A DNA stretch of 64,000 nt. It comes from Archaeoglobus profundus DSM 5631. GTDB taxonomy: Archaea > Halobacteriota > Archaeoglobi > Archaeoglobales > Archaeoglobaceae. Where the stretch lies: the NCBI RefSeq assembly GCF_000025285.1, contig NC_013741.1, positions 496,001 to 560,000 on the forward strand, in the 5' to 3' direction. Position 1 is the stretch's first letter. Each line of letters opens with the position of its first letter. The notes beneath the pieces are model-generated. The model was not told the DNA's origin. It saw only the letters and a program-made list of their open reading frames with translations, and made no database searches. The position numbers and the translations under genes were made by a program. This document shows, one piece after another, positions 63,901 to 64,000 of the stretch.

Positions 63901-64000
63901 GTAAAGCGTCTGGAGTTTCTCTTTCAATAATCTTTGCAACAACATCTGCAGTTAACGGCTCTATGTAAACTCTGTCGGCCATATCTGGATCTGTCATTAT
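60884..64000 (-). CDS. carB: carbamoyl-phosphate synthase large subunit, partial
   Basis: The gene enters from the right edge, so roughly 70 N-terminal residues are missing. The visible 1038 codons show two ATP-grasp halves ([44 protein letters not shown]), the oligomerisation region between (with [19 protein letters not shown]), and the C-terminal regulatory MGS-like domain. It makes carbamoyl phosphate for pyrimidines and arginine. Single long chain rather than the split carB1/carB2 seen in some archaea. Confidence 0.95.
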   Translation of the reverse strand: MMTDPDMADRVYIEPLTADVVAKIIERETPDALLPTLGGQTALNLAVELGEMGVLDEYGVELIGAKLDAIKKAEDRELFKECMRKIGLDVPRSDIARDVDEALAIAEEIGYPVVVRPAFTLGGTGGGIAYNKKELREIVEKGLKLSLIHQVLIEEGVIGWKEYELEVMRDLADNVVIICSIENFDPMGIHTGDSITVAPAQTLSDVEYQQLRDAAIKIIRAIGVETGGSNIQFAVHPENGRIVAIEMNPRVSRSSALASKATGFPIAKIAAKLAVGYTLDEIPNDITKETPASFEPTIDYVVVKIPRFAFDKFPTADSTLGTQMKSVGEVMAIGRTFEEALQKAIRSLEIGRYGLGCDGKDKDPSREEIIQKLRTPNADRIFYIRYALKKGFTVDEIYELTKIDRWFIRKIKNIVEMEEKLKEWAKKTNYDIEKVPYEVLREAKRLGFSDYQLAYIFKTDERTVRRARKKRGISAVFKMVDTCAAEFEAKTPYYYSTYEDENDAPPTPRKKVMILGSGPNRIGQGIEFDYCCCHAVFSLKEEGYETIMVNCNPETVSTDYDTSDRLYFEPITHEDVMNIYDNEKPEGVIVQFGGQTPLNIAKDLEESGAKILGTSVDSIDFAEDRERFSKLLEELGIPQPEHGIAHSVEEAKEVARKIGYPVLVRPSYVLGGRAMEIVYDDEELERYVREAVEVSPEKPILIDKFLEDAVEAEVDALCDGEEVVIGGILEHIEEAGVHSGDSACVIPPISLPKHIIDTIIDYTRKIALALKVVGLINIQFAIKDNVVYVLEANPRASRTVPFISKATGLPLAKIAAKLMMGKKLRELGIKERLNLKHVAVKEAVFPFQKLPGVDPVLGPEMKSTGEVMGIDYDFGLAYYKAQLGAGMRLPLEGTAFISVKDKDKNEKIVWVAKKLKELGFRIIATRGTAEYLKRNGVDVEVVNKISEGRPNILDEIINGNVHLIINTPKGKRGRDEGYLIRRTAVDYNIPYITTLAGAIAAVKGIEAVKKRSIMTIKSIQEYHKEVEETIGVADDKES

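Overview
The window looks like the chromosome of a hyperthermophilic euryarchaeon of the order Archaeoglobales. Support comes from an archaeal information-processing block (rpo7, spt4, GTP-dependent dephospho-CoA kinase, rps24e, rps27ae, kae1), Sec61-beta, TiaS, LonB and HerA, from TATA-type promoters and near-leaderless starts, and from a 294-residue malate dehydrogenase closely resembling the Archaeoglobus enzyme. Rubredoxin, rubrerythrins, superoxide reductase, a flavodiiron protein and genes of the siroheme branch fit an anaerobic sulfur-metabolising lifestyle.

Layout. 1-1781: biotin ECF transporter operon (ecfT-ATPase-bioY, leftward) under a perfect BirA-type operator. 1.9-9.2 kb: GTPBP-like GTPase, DUF401 permease, mannosylglycerate synthesis (mpgS-mpgP) with an adjacent GH38 mannosidase. 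9.2-13.9 kb: hemL-hemC-cobA, a class II aldolase and a PAPS-reductase-family protein. 13.9-16.2 kb (leftward): engB, Sec61-beta, DUF99, azlC/azlD. 16.3-19.1 kb: the rpo7-to-kae1 operon. 27.4-35.9 kb: a CoA-disulfide reductase/rhodanese fusion, mdh, tRNA-Arg(CCG), a FIST protein plus PAS histidine kinase, a small ferredoxin, an 8-oxoguanine glycosylase, an Lrp regulator and a peroxiredoxin. 35.9-39.1 kb: oxygen/superoxide detoxification operon. 39.6-43.7 kb: System I cytochrome c maturation (ccmF-C-D-E-A-B). 43.7-64 kb: S4/FtsJ methyltransferase, DUF131 proteins, moeA, tiaS, leuC-like, LOG-like, hisC, a DisA_N diadenylate cyclase, herA, an intein-containing lonB, two radical SAM proteins, larB and carB (cut by the window edge).

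The most striking region is an accessory island at about 19.1-27.4 kb. It holds a leftward, tightly packed ten-gene operon (25553 to 20168). The operon encodes two small soluble proteins, an exported membrane-anchored protein, a divergent FtsZ/tubulin-like GTPase, two tiny proteins (one a clear single-pass membrane protein), a ubiquitin-like/E2 fusion with a conserved catalytic-type cysteine, a JAMM peptidase with an intact metal motif, a small unknown protein and an E1-like adenylyltransferase. It reads as a complete ubiquitin-type conjugation/deconjugation set physically coupled to a cytoskeletal GTPase and a membrane anchor, but without a recognisable free Gly-Gly-tailed modifier. It is flanked by a frameshifted RNA ligase gene and by two AT-rich orphan genes.

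All family assignments are by motif reading, without database searches. Function of the island as a whole is inference.
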